DNA of 40,038 nt, taken from positions 1 through 40,038 of the forward strand of contig QBML01000043.1 in the NCBI GenBank assembly GCA_003242085.1, read 5' to 3'. The notes under the pieces were generated by a model, which had not been told where the DNA came from, searched no databases, and was given only the letters and a program-made list of their open reading frames with translations. The first letter of the stretch is position 1. The number at the start of each line of letters is the position of its first letter. Below, piece by piece: positions 15,039-23,195 of the stretch. The position numbers and the translations under genes are program-made. Source of the DNA: Pseudanabaena frigida (GTDB lineage: Bacteria > Cyanobacteriota > Cyanobacteriia > Pseudanabaenales > Pseudanabaenaceae).

Positions 15039-15186
15039 TTAGATTTATGGCTATTACTGCTACATAAATATTTCGTGTTCGAGTGAATATAAAATTACGT
15101 GGAAATAAACTTTTTAATATCAACAGACGATATTATAGGGAAATTCAATGTATTTAATTCAATTATTAGCACGCATATCAATTTCC

Positions 15187-15236
15187 ACAGAAAAAGAAGT
15201 TTTTATTACTTCTTTTTCTGTTACTTCTTTTTCTGT
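15187..15236. repeat. Hairpin with duplicated 3' arm
   Basis: The left arm ACAGAAAAAGAAGT (15187-15200) has two perfect complements, ACTTCTTTTTCTGT at 15208-15221 and again at 15223-15236. Only one can pair at a time, so two alternative stems exist. It lies in a 518-base gap ahead of the hybrid kinase gene; the rest of the gap (15240-15463) is AT-rich with a TATAGCAAT-like motif near 15280 and no gene that I can see. Confidence 0.6.
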
Positions 15237-15463
15237 ATTTTTGTAATCTTAGCAAAATCGCTATAAAATTATTCTAGTGTCATAGCAATTCTAAATTAAT
15301 CGTAAGATATTCAATCTGATACCAAGGGACTTAAGCCTCTTGCCTTTCCTTCAAGTGATTTAGGATTTCTGTAATAAACTATCAAAGCTGTCAATCTTAA
15401 TCCTAGATATCGAGTTTATTTTTTGCCCGTAAGCTAGATTTTATAAAGGGCGATGGGTATTTT

Positions 15464-18400
15464 ATGAATCTTTCTTTACTAATTTCAAGATTTCTTCATA
15501 AATTTTCAATAGGTAAATTTACCTTCAAATTTTTATTCACTTTATTATTATTCTCGACCTTGGGGTATTTGGGGAATTATTTTCGGCTACCACTATTTTT
15601 TGGGATTGAATTTTTATTTGGCAGTATCTTTTCGTTGATTGCAACCAATCTTTATGGAACAAAGATAGGGCTTATAGTTTCAGCGATCGCTAGTATTCAT
15701 ACTTATGTTTTATGGGGACAGCCGTATGCAGCAGTTCTGTTGATCTTAGAAACTCTTTGGGTGGGAATTGGACTACATCAAGGAATCAAAGACAATCGAT
15801 CGCGAAATATGGTCTTATTAGTGTTGTCCTATTGGATGTGTTTGGGAGCACCTCTATGTTTTGCATCTTATTACTTCATTCTTGAATTTGGAATTAATTC
15901 AACTGTTTTAGTGATTCTTAAGCAAGTAATTAATGGCTCACTTAACGCTCTGATCGCAAATTTATGTATTAATTCTTTACCCTTACGGCAATGGTTTCAG
16001 CTAGGACAAAGAGATCGCTATAAATATACTATTCAGCAGGTTCTTTTTAACTTACTAATAGCATTTGTATTTCTTCCCGTACTAATTATTGCTGTATTGA
16101 TAGGTCATCAATTTCTATATGACATTGAAAATGGAATCAACACTCAGTTGCGTTCGAGTACGGTCAATATGGCTGTAGATTTGAAAGTTTGGCATCGCCA
16201 AAATTTAACTACTTTAAAAGAATTAGCTGCTTTAGCCTCTGATGATAAAAACTGGGAGAGTTTACAATTTGCTACTACAGCTCTAGGTAAAGTCTCTCAG
16301 TCGCTCCTAAATGTCTACACGACTGACGCTCAGGGAAATATTTTATCAGCATTTCCTAGTATCTCTAATTCAGATAGAGCCAGTCTCAGTACATACATTG
16401 TCAATGAAAGTATCTTTCAAAATGTTCGTTCTACCTTAAGTATTTCGTTCAGTGATATTCACAATGATGGGATGACATCCAATTCACATATTGATATTGC
16501 AGTACCAATCTTCAAGGAAAATCGTTTTAATGGCATCGTTATTGCTTCGCTAGATATATCTAAGATAAATTACTCTCTGGTAGAAGCCTCGAAAACATGG
16601 AATGTTGAATTCTTTTTAGTCGATCGGCATAAAAAAATTATCTCTGGTGCCTCTTCCCGTGAGTTACAGGGACAGAATTTTGATTTACTGGGTGGAGAAA
16701 TCCGCGCTTTTAAACCAGATCAGATCCAATGGTTTCCCCAGATCAAAGGTGCATCATTAATGACCAGATGGCGTAAATCTTACTATATCCAGAAAGCGAA
16801 GATTGACGATCAAAACCCTTGGACTCTAGTTACTCGATTGTCGCCAGTTCCTTACATTGATGCGCTCGAAAAGCTATATACATATATACTCACAGTCGTA
16901 CTAGCGATTGTTTTGTTAGCAATAATGGTGGCGAATTTACTTAGTCGCCGATTTGTAAAGCCGATCGCAAAGCTCATGAAGCTTACCAGTGCTCTGCAGC
17001 AAAATCTTTCAGGTGAGTCAGACTTTACTTGGGAATCAAAAAGTTTTGAAGAAATTGACACTCTTGGTTATAACTTTCAAGCGATGGCGATCGCTTTACG
17101 AGAAAGGTTTCAAGAAATCAAACAAGCTAATCTCAATCTAGAAGAAAGGGTAAAACAGCGCACCGCAGAGCTTCTCAAAAGCGAGCTGAGATTAGAAAAG
17201 ATTACTGATGCAGTACCGAGTGCCGTATATCAGTTTCGTCGAGATTTTGATGGTAATTACTCGACGACATTTATCAGTCGTGGCGCTAATGATATATATG
17301 AATTTACACCAGAACAAATATATCAAGATGTTGGTAGGATTCTCGATCTAACCTTGCCAGAAGATTATCAAGTTTTTTTTCAATCAGTTGATTACTCAGC
17401 CCAAACATTAACAGCTTGGATATTAAAGTATCGGATTAAGACTCCAAGTGGCAAGATCAAGTGGATATCTGGTCAAGCACAACCAGTACTTCAAGAGGAT
17501 GGTAGTATCGTCTGGAATGGAGTTATTACTGACATTAGCGATCTTAAGCAAACAGAACTCGCATTACAGAAAAGCGAAGAAAGATGGCAATTGGCAGTTC
17601 AAGCTGCTGATGATGGCATTTGGGACTGGGATCTAGAAACAGGTATAGTATTCCGTTCTGATCGTTGGTACACAATGTTGGGTCGCGATCCCGATGTTGA
17701 TAACGAACAACCAATTGACTGGTTAGATCTGATCCACCCTGACGATCGCGATCGTGTTGTACAGCAACAGGAAAAATATTTAGCTCGTGAAATTTCCCGT
17801 TGTGTTGTGGAATATAGAATGCGCTGCATAGATGGAAGTTATAAATGGATACTAACTCAGTCTCAGGCATTATGGAATGAACATGATAAATCTATTCGTA
17901 TGGTTGGTACGAATACGGATATTAGCGATCGCAAATTAGCGATCGCGACCTTAGAAAAACGAGAAAGCTATCTAGCAATGCTCGTCAATATGCAAAGCCA
18001 TCTAATTGCCGAAAGTGGTGGCAATCAAGACTATGTCAATATCCTCGAAATACTTGGCGTAGTCTCTGACTTCTCAAGTATTAAAATTTTTACTTGCAAT
18101 CAATCTCTAGAAAGCATTTCTGAGATTAAGGTCTATTGCGCTTGGTATTCTGAAGGAATGCGCGAACCTAAAAAATCAGAGCAGGTTGAGTTTTTACAAA
18201 ATATTATCGATTTAAATTGGTTGCCAAGACTCGCTCAGGGTGAGGTTATTAATGAGTCATTATCGACAATTCCAGAGATGGAAAAATCTATTTTGGCATC
18301 TAAGGATCTCTCTTCGATTTTAGTGATGCCAATTATGGTTAATGGTCTGTTTTGGGGCTTTATGAGTTTCCATGACTATCTTAACGATCACTTACGAGAT

Positions 18401-20068
18401 TCTATCGAAATAAGCCTTTTAACTATTTCTACTTCTTCGTTAGCAATGCATTTAGAGCGTCAATTAGCCAAGATAGAAATGTTACATGCAATGGAATCAG
18501 CCCAAGCCGCTAATCGTGCCAAGAGTGAATTTCTCGCCACAATGAGTCATGAGATTCGTACTCCTATGAATGCAGTAATTGGCTTTACAAGCTTGCTGTT
18601 AGACACCTCTCTTGATGCTGAACAACAAGAATTTACTGAAATAATTAGGTCAAGCAGTAATAATTTACTCACAATTATTAATGATATTCTTGACTTCTCA
18701 AAAATTGAATCAGGGCAATTTATCATAGATATGCAGCCGTTGGATTTACGGCATTGTATTGAAGAATGTATCGATCTTTTTGCTTCTAAATTATCAGTAA
18801 TTGAGCTGTCTTATTGCATAGATTTTGATGTGCCCGAATGGATCGTGAGCGATATTACCCGCTTGCGACAGATATTAGTCAATTTATTTAGTAATGCAAT
18901 TAAGTTTACATCTAATGGTGAAGTGACTTTGCGAGTATCTGTCCGAGAAATTAATAACTATTATCAAGAATATAAATTATTGTTTACTGTTAAAGACACA
19001 GGTATTGGTATTCCCAAAGATCGCTACGATCGCTTATTTAAGCCCTTTAGTCAAGTCGATTCTTCTACTACTCGTCAGTATGGTGGGACGGGTTTAGGGC
19101 TAGCGATCGCCGATCGCTTGTCACAGCTTTTGGGGGGAGAAATATCTGTTGATAGTGAAGTAGGAATTGGTTCTACTTTCTCTTTTACGATTTCTGCGCT
19201 TTTAGCCGAACCCGAAATAGTTCAGCAAGAATGGGAACATAGTTTTGTCGGTCTACGCATATTAATCCTTGAAGATAATGATATTAATCGCGAGGGATTA
19301 ACTATATTTGTTCAAAAGTTAAAAATGGAGGTTGCAGCAACGAGTTCTAGTCAACAAGCGATCGACTGGCTGAATGAAGGTCAAAAATTCGATTTTGCAA
19401 TTGTTGATTATTTAATCCCTGTAGTAGAAATATCCGAAATTAACGGTAGCTATGGAAATATTGGTGAATTACTTCGGATGTACTCAAGTTCTCTACCGAT
19501 AATTTTTCTGACAGGGCTAAATAAAAGTACTCACATTATTGATGATTTCCTTACGATCTATCTCAACAAGCCGACTAAGCGCTCTCAGATATACAGTGCT
19601 CTCCAAAAACTTCATAGCACTCACGACCAAATTGAAGCGCCTCCTAAATTGAGGGATTCTTCATATTTTGATGAAAATTTTGCAGTTAAATTTCCTCTGA
19701 AAATTTTGCTAGCTGAAGACAATATAGTCAATCAAAAAGTTGCAATTCGATTTCTTAATCGCCTAGGCTATGAAGTCGATGCCGTTGTTAATGGCTTAGA
19801 AGTAATTAATTTACTCTACACTAAAACCTATGATGTGATTCTCATGGATGTGCATATGCCAGAGATGGATGGATTAGTTACAACTCAGAGAATTATTCAA
19901 GAATTTACAAACAAACCTTGGATTATTGCTTTAACAGCTAATGCTCTACAAGGCGATCGCGAGATTTGCCTACAGGCTGGGATGCAAGATTATATAAGCA
20001 AACCTATTCAGATTCAAAATTTAACTCAAGCGTTAGAAAGAGCATATAGCAATGTCAGTTTTGCTTAG
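15464..20068 (+). CDS. Membrane hybrid sensor histidine kinase
   Basis: A 1534-residue sensor. In order: six to eight N-terminal membrane segments (about 18-225), an extracytoplasmic Cache-like sensor (about 235-465), a membrane segment (about 470-493) and HAMP, PAS (about 575-695), PAS_3-type PAS (about 705-830), GAF (about 835-1005), HisKA with MSHEIRTPMNAVIGF (His 1029), HATPase_c with KDTGIGIP and GGTGLGLAIA (near 1207), and two receiver domains. Receiver 1 has LILEDNDINR and Asp 1315 in FAIVDYLIP; receiver 2 has LLAEDNIVNQKV and Asp 1462 in VILMDVHMPEMDG. All key residues are present in both. No DNA-binding partner is adjacent. The ligand is unknown. A family A palindrome follows the stop. 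Confidence 0.93.
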   Translation: MNLSLLISRFLHKFSIGKFTFKFLFTLLLFSTLGYLGNYFRLPLFFGIEFLFGSIFSLIATNLYGTKIGLIVSAIASIHTYVLWGQPYAAVLLILETLWVGIGLHQGIKDNRSRNMVLLVLSYWMCLGAPLCFASYYFILEFGINSTVLVILKQVINGSLNALIANLCINSLPLRQWFQLGQRDRYKYTIQQVLFNLLIAFVFLPVLIIAVLIGHQFLYDIENGINTQLRSSTVNMAVDLKVWHRQNLTTLKELAALASDDKNWESLQFATTALGKVSQSLLNVYTTDAQGNILSAFPSISNSDRASLSTYIVNESIFQNVRSTLSISFSDIHNDGMTSNSHIDIAVPIFKENRFNGIVIASLDISKINYSLVEASKTWNVEFFLVDRHKKIISGASSRELQGQNFDLLGGEIRAFKPDQIQWFPQIKGASLMTRWRKSYYIQKAKIDDQNPWTLVTRLSPVPYIDALEKLYTYILTVVLAIVLLAIMVANLLSRRFVKPIAKLMKLTSALQQNLSGESDFTWESKSFEEIDTLGYNFQAMAIALRERFQEIKQANLNLEERVKQRTAELLKSELRLEKITDAVPSAVYQFRRDFDGNYSTTFISRGANDIYEFTPEQIYQDVGRILDLTLPEDYQVFFQSVDYSAQTLTAWILKYRIKTPSGKIKWISGQAQPVLQEDGSIVWNGVITDISDLKQTELALQKSEERWQLAVQAADDGIWDWDLETGIVFRSDRWYTMLGRDPDVDNEQPIDWLDLIHPDDRDRVVQQQEKYLAREISRCVVEYRMRCIDGSYKWILTQSQALWNEHDKSIRMVGTNTDISDRKLAIATLEKRESYLAMLVNMQSHLIAESGGNQDYVNILEILGVVSDFSSIKIFTCNQSLESISEIKVYCAWYSEGMREPKKSEQVEFLQNIIDLNWLPRLAQGEVINESLSTIPEMEKSILASKDLSSILVMPIMVNGLFWGFMSFHDYLNDHLRDSIEISLLTISTSSLAMHLERQLAKIEMLHAMESAQAANRAKSEFLATMSHEIRTPMNAVIGFTSLLLDTSLDAEQQEFTEIIRSSSNNLLTIINDILDFSKIESGQFIIDMQPLDLRHCIEECIDLFASKLSVIELSYCIDFDVPEWIVSDITRLRQILVNLFSNAIKFTSNGEVTLRVSVREINNYYQEYKLLFTVKDTGIGIPKDRYDRLFKPFSQVDSSTTRQYGGTGLGLAIADRLSQLLGGEISVDSEVGIGSTFSFTISALLAEPEIVQQEWEHSFVGLRILILEDNDINREGLTIFVQKLKMEVAATSSSQQAIDWLNEGQKFDFAIVDYLIPVVEISEINGSYGNIGELLRMYSSSLPIIFLTGLNKSTHIIDDFLTIYLNKPTKRSQIYSALQKLHSTHDQIEAPPKLRDSSYFDENFAVKFPLKILLAEDNIVNQKVAIRFLNRLGYEVDAVVNGLEVINLLYTKTYDVILMDVHMPEMDGLVTTQRIIQEFTNKPWIIALTANALQGDREICLQAGMQDYISKPIQIQNLTQALERAYSNVSFA

Positions 20069-20138
20069 GACATAAAAAAGATGGATGGCGGCGCTTTGCG
20101 CCGCCATCCATCTTTTGGGTTCTAGCGTTGCTATACCA
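20041..20138. repeat. Family A palindromic element (core 20076-20116)
   Basis: The core has perfect 20-base-class arms, AAAAGATGGATGGCGGCGC and its complement, around a TTT loop. The left flank is TATAGCAATGTCAGTTTTGC then TTAGGACATAAAA, nearly the same as at 1161-1197, and the right flank ends GTTGCTATACC. The left flank lies inside the 3' end of the kinase gene, so its last codons (including the TATAGCAAT stretch) are encoded by the element. Confidence 0.8.
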
Positions 20139-20140
20139 GC

Positions 20141-20162
20141 CCTAACTGGCTGAGCGAAGCGA
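20141..20162. repeat. Family C short repeat
   Basis: TGGCTGAGCGAAGCGATTC is the reverse-orientation form of the CTTCGCTCAGCC repeat that recurs between genes at 23.1, 31.6, 33.6 and 36.8 kb. It follows directly after the family A element. Confidence 0.55.
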
Positions 20163-20192
20163 TTCATTAAGCTTGCTGAATTGTCAAAGTTC

Positions 20193-20525
20193 TTACTTAC
20201 TACATTTAGAGATTGCCCAGCTTAAATAGTCCCGATCTGCCGCGAGCGCTGGTATAGCAATAATTTCTGGAGTTTCGTAAGGGTGAAGCGATCGCAGTCT
20301 AGTTGCTAATGCGTCATAGTTTGTTTGGAGGGTTTTGATTAAGAGCAAATGTTCTGTATCTTGACAAATTTCTTCTTTCCAGATGTAAGTAGAAGTCATG
20401 CTAGACATTACTTGTACGCAAGCAGCAAGTTCTTCTTCGACTAGTATTTTGGCTATCCCATTTGCCCGCTCTAGATCGGGCATGGTGGTCATAATCACGA
20501 TTAAGGTCGGTTCAGGATTTGTCAT
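20193..20525 (-). CDS. cutA: Divalent-cation tolerance protein CutA
   Basis: A small trimeric ferredoxin-like protein (110 residues) of the CutA1 family, found in nearly all life. In bacteria it was linked to copper tolerance, but the molecular role is unsettled. Family motifs are LIVIMTTMPDLERANGIAK, VEEELAACVQVMSSMTSTY, WKEEICQDTEHLLLIKT and HPYETPEIIAIP. The ATG start is standard. It lies downstream of thf1 on the same strand but is separated from it by a strong palindrome, so it may be transcribed separately. Confidence 0.95.
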   Translation of the reverse strand: MTNPEPTLIVIMTTMPDLERANGIAKILVEEELAACVQVMSSMTSTYIWKEEICQDTEHLLLIKTLQTNYDALATRLRSLHPYETPEIIAIPALAADRDYLSWAISKCSK

Positions 20526-20539
20526 GACTAAATTATAGC

Positions 20540-20594
20540 TAAACCGAAAAGAGTAGAGGGGGCGCGAAGCGCCCCCTCTACTCTTTTCGGTTTA
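20540..20594. terminator. Family A palindrome overlapping the thf1 stop
   Basis: Perfect 26-bp arms around a GAA loop: outer AAACCGAAAAGAGTAGAG, core GGGGCGC-GAA-GCGCCCC. It ends exactly on the stop codon of the leftward thf1 gene (20592-20594) and fills the gap to the cutA start, so it should terminate thf1 transcripts. Confidence 0.85.
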
Positions 20595-21308
20595 TGGAGT
20601 CTTTGGAGTATCACTTGTGGATTCAGTAGCCGTACTTGTTGATGCGGCTTCTTTTTGAGCGCGTTTTTTACGTTCGGCTTCCACCATGTCTGCAATCATC
20701 TGACGTGCTTGCTCGATCTTTTCAAGATTTGAGCGATATAAATCAATATCTTTAAGCAAGCGATCGCTACCAAATTTTAGTAAATCGCCCACCACCTTGA
20801 GTATCGCTTCGCGCTTAGTGTTGTCTGCGATTGTATCTGGATCGCAGATTTCTAACAATGCATAAAGACCAACACCCAACAAACGGCTGTATTTAAAATT
20901 GCTTTTGTTAGCGATCTCGTGTAACTGACCAGATAGAGGATCGAGATTAATCCCAGAATTTAGGTCGGTCAATAAAGTTTTGACTTCACTAGGCGATCTG
21001 GTAGCAATATCAATCAGAGTCGTCGCATCTTGGCGTACACGATCGGAATCAAACTGGAGCGCCGAACATAAGGCATGAAATACCGCAAAGCGATCGGTTT
21101 CAGGCTTGTAACCAACTGTAAAGCGATCGAAGGTAGTGACAAACCCTAGAGCAAAAATTGAGTCATAAACAAATGTTTGATTGACTTTCAGTAAATGGAT
21201 TTCCACCAAAAGCTCATCTACAACCCGTCGATAGACCTGATTGACTGGCTTGGGGAAAGCTAAATAAAAATCTTTTTTGGTATCAGAAACAGTACGGACA
21301 GTATTCAC
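20592..21308 (-). CDS. thf1: Photosystem II biogenesis protein Psp29 (Thf1)
   Basis: Thf1/Psb29, conserved in all oxygenic phototrophs, needed for normal photosystem II assembly and repair and for thylakoid FtsH protease levels. The product shows NTVRTVSDTKKDFYLAFPKP, VYRRVVDELLVEIHLLKVN and FALGFVTTFDRFTVGYKP, which are strong family signatures, and ends with a charged coiled-coil tail (YRSNLEKIEQARQMIADMVE) and a Ser/Thr-rich tip. I place the start at the GTG 21308 (MNTVRTVSDT) because it matches the usual N-terminus; a TTG at 21317 in the same frame adds three residues. Its stop coincides with a palindrome end. Confidence 0.93.
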   Translation of the reverse strand: MNTVRTVSDTKKDFYLAFPKPVNQVYRRVVDELLVEIHLLKVNQTFVYDSIFALGFVTTFDRFTVGYKPETDRFAVFHALCSALQFDSDRVRQDATTLIDIATRSPSEVKTLLTDLNSGINLDPLSGQLHEIANKSNFKYSRLLGVGLYALLEICDPDTIADNTKREAILKVVGDLLKFGSDRLLKDIDLYRSNLEKIEQARQMIADMVEAERKKRAQKEAASTSTATESTSDTPKTP

Positions 21309-21420
21309 AGTCAACAAAACCTAACGACAAGATTATGCAAATAATCATCGCACAGATAGCCATAGCATCAGTCTATCGCTGTAGATAAATTAGGACTTAC
21401 AGCGCTTTGCTCTCAACCCC

Positions 21421-21481
21421 CAACCAAGAAAAATTTTAAAAGTATTGCTTTGCAACGCTTTTAAAATTTTTCTTGTGGTTT
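21421..21481. repeat. Family B palindromic element
   Basis: AACCAAGAAAAATTTTAAAAG on the left, TTTTAAAATTTTTCTTGTGGTT on the right, centre ATTGC-TTT-GCAAC, with two mismatches. The left flank TTACAGCGCTTTGC also precedes or follows the other family B copies (27.4 and 38.0 kb). It sits between the divergent thf1 and AMP-binding genes. The remaining gap bases show no gene. Confidence 0.75.
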
Positions 21482-21601
21482 GCTAGATCGATAAATTGCT
21501 GTAGGTCTTAAGTACCAGAAGTAGGGACAATTCGTAAATTATATTAAAATGTGTGGTGGCGTAAAGAGCCACTACGCATTCCTTAGTAGGTAAATCCAGT
21601 C

Positions 21602-23092
21602 ATGAACTTAGCTCGGCTAATTTCCGAAACCGCAGCAAAATATGCTGAAAAGCCAGCAATCATTTTTGAAGGAAAAATTTGGACTTATCGAGATTTCGAT
21701 CGCCAAGTGCGTCTTTACGCAGTGGCACTCGATCGCTTAGGCATCAAAAAAGGCGATCGCGTGGCTGTACAACTGCCAAAATGTATAGAATTTTTATTTT
21801 TTCATTTTGCAATTCTCTCCATTGGGGCGATCTCCCTCCCTCTAAATCCTGACTATCGATCTGAAGAGATCGTCTATTTCCTAACTGATTCAGGAAGTTC
21901 GCTATTTATCACAACTAGCGATCGCTTGACCAAAGTCCAATCCGCAATTAAACATTTATCAAAATTGCAAGTTCTACTTCAGGAAGAATTTTTCCCGCAG
22001 AACGAAGGAGATATTAACTACTCATCGGGTGGTGATGAGATTGCGATGATTTGCTATACATCAGGTACGACAGGACGCTCTAAGGGAGCCTTAATTTCCC
22101 ATCGCAATCTCATCGCTAATGCCAAGGCTTTACATAAAGCATGGGAATGGAGCGATCGCGATATTTTGCTACATGTCTTGCCGTTATTTCACGTACATGG
22201 TTTAAATGTTGCGGCTCTAGGTTGTCTCTACGCAGGTGCAACTGCGATCGTGTTTGAAAAATTTGAGCCTCGCCGAGTATGGAGAACCCTCGAAGCCGAG
22301 AAATGCACTTTATTAATGGGAGTTCCCACTATCTACCAGAGGCTGATTAATGAATGGGAGAAGCTAGATCGTAAGCCAGATTTAAGTAATATGCGCGTAT
22401 TTATCTCTGGCTCAGCTCCTCTAAGCGATCGCCAGTTCTATTACTTTGAAGATTTTACTGGGTTTCGGCTTCTCGAACGCTATGGCATGACAGAAACAGG
22501 CATGAATGCTTCTAATCGTATTACTCCCGAACATCGGAAGGCAAAAAGTGTGGGCTTTCCATTAGAAGGTATAGAAATTCGTATAGTTAATCGTGATGGT
22601 CTGGATGTCAAAGTCTCGGAAGTTGGCGAGGTCTTGATTCGTGGCGAAAACGTCTTTCAAGGATATTGGGGAATGCCCGAAAAAACAAAAGAATCCTTTG
22701 TGGACGGATGGTTTCGTACGGGTGACTTAGGATTTCAAGATATTGATGACGATCGCCGATTATATTTAGTTGGTCGCGCTAAAGAGTTAATTATTACAGG
22801 CGGATTTAATGTCTATCCGAAAGAAATTGAAAATATTTTGGAAAGCCATGAAGCAATTAAGGAGTCAGCCGTAATTGGTTTGCCAGATGAAGATTTTGGG
22901 GAAAAAGTGGTGGCAGCGATCGCGCTTAAGGATGAAGCAAACATTACGACTGAGTTACTAATTGAACATTGTAAAAGCCGTCTTGCGGCTTATAAATGCC
23001 CTAAGCAGATATTTTTTGTATCCGAACTGCCTCGCAATGCGATGGGAAAAATCCAGAAAAATATTTTAGTCCAGAAACTAGTGGAGATGTAA
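21602..23092 (+). CDS. Acyl-CoA synthetase, ACSF3/malonyl-CoA ligase-like
   Basis: A 496-residue class I adenylate-forming enzyme that should activate a carboxylic acid with ATP and join it to CoA. Core motifs: ICYTSGTTGRSKGALISHRN (near residue 156), LPLFHVHGLNVA, FISGSAPLSDRQFYYFED, ERYGMTETGMNASN, WFRTGDLGF, GRAKELIITGGFNVYPKEIE (near 398) and the C-terminal catalytic Lys in AMGKIQKN (near 484). The ERYGMTETGM-x-x-SN form and short length fit the MatB/ACSF3 group (malonate or methylmalonate) better than long-chain fatty acid ligases, but substrate is uncertain. No fatty acid or polyketide gene is adjacent. Confidence 0.88.
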   Translation: MNLARLISETAAKYAEKPAIIFEGKIWTYRDFDRQVRLYAVALDRLGIKKGDRVAVQLPKCIEFLFFHFAILSIGAISLPLNPDYRSEEIVYFLTDSGSSLFITTSDRLTKVQSAIKHLSKLQVLLQEEFFPQNEGDINYSSGGDEIAMICYTSGTTGRSKGALISHRNLIANAKALHKAWEWSDRDILLHVLPLFHVHGLNVAALGCLYAGATAIVFEKFEPRRVWRTLEAEKCTLLMGVPTIYQRLINEWEKLDRKPDLSNMRVFISGSAPLSDRQFYYFEDFTGFRLLERYGMTETGMNASNRITPEHRKAKSVGFPLEGIEIRIVNRDGLDVKVSEVGEVLIRGENVFQGYWGMPEKTKESFVDGWFRTGDLGFQDIDDDRRLYLVGRAKELIITGGFNVYPKEIENILESHEAIKESAVIGLPDEDFGEKVVAAIALKDEANITTELLIEHCKSRLAAYKCPKQIFFVSELPRNAMGKIQKNILVQKLVEM

Positions 23093-23093
23093 G

Positions 23094-23192
23094 CTTCGGC
23101 TTCCCTCAGCCAGGGTATTAGATGTCTGATGTGGGATAGGGCTTCGAAACTTCGACAAGCTCAGTGCATCGCTTCGCTCAGCTTACTTGGTG
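23094..23192. repeat. Family C repeat cluster
   Basis: Three imperfect copies of a GCTTCGGCTTCGCTCAGC-type repeat fill the gap between two convergent genes: AGCTTCGGCTTCCCTCAGCC, GGCTTCGAAACTTCGACAAG with CTCAG, and CATCGCTTCGCTCAGCTTAC. They are close to tandem. No terminator hairpin of the long palindrome type is visible here. Confidence 0.65.
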
Positions 23193-23195
23193 AAG

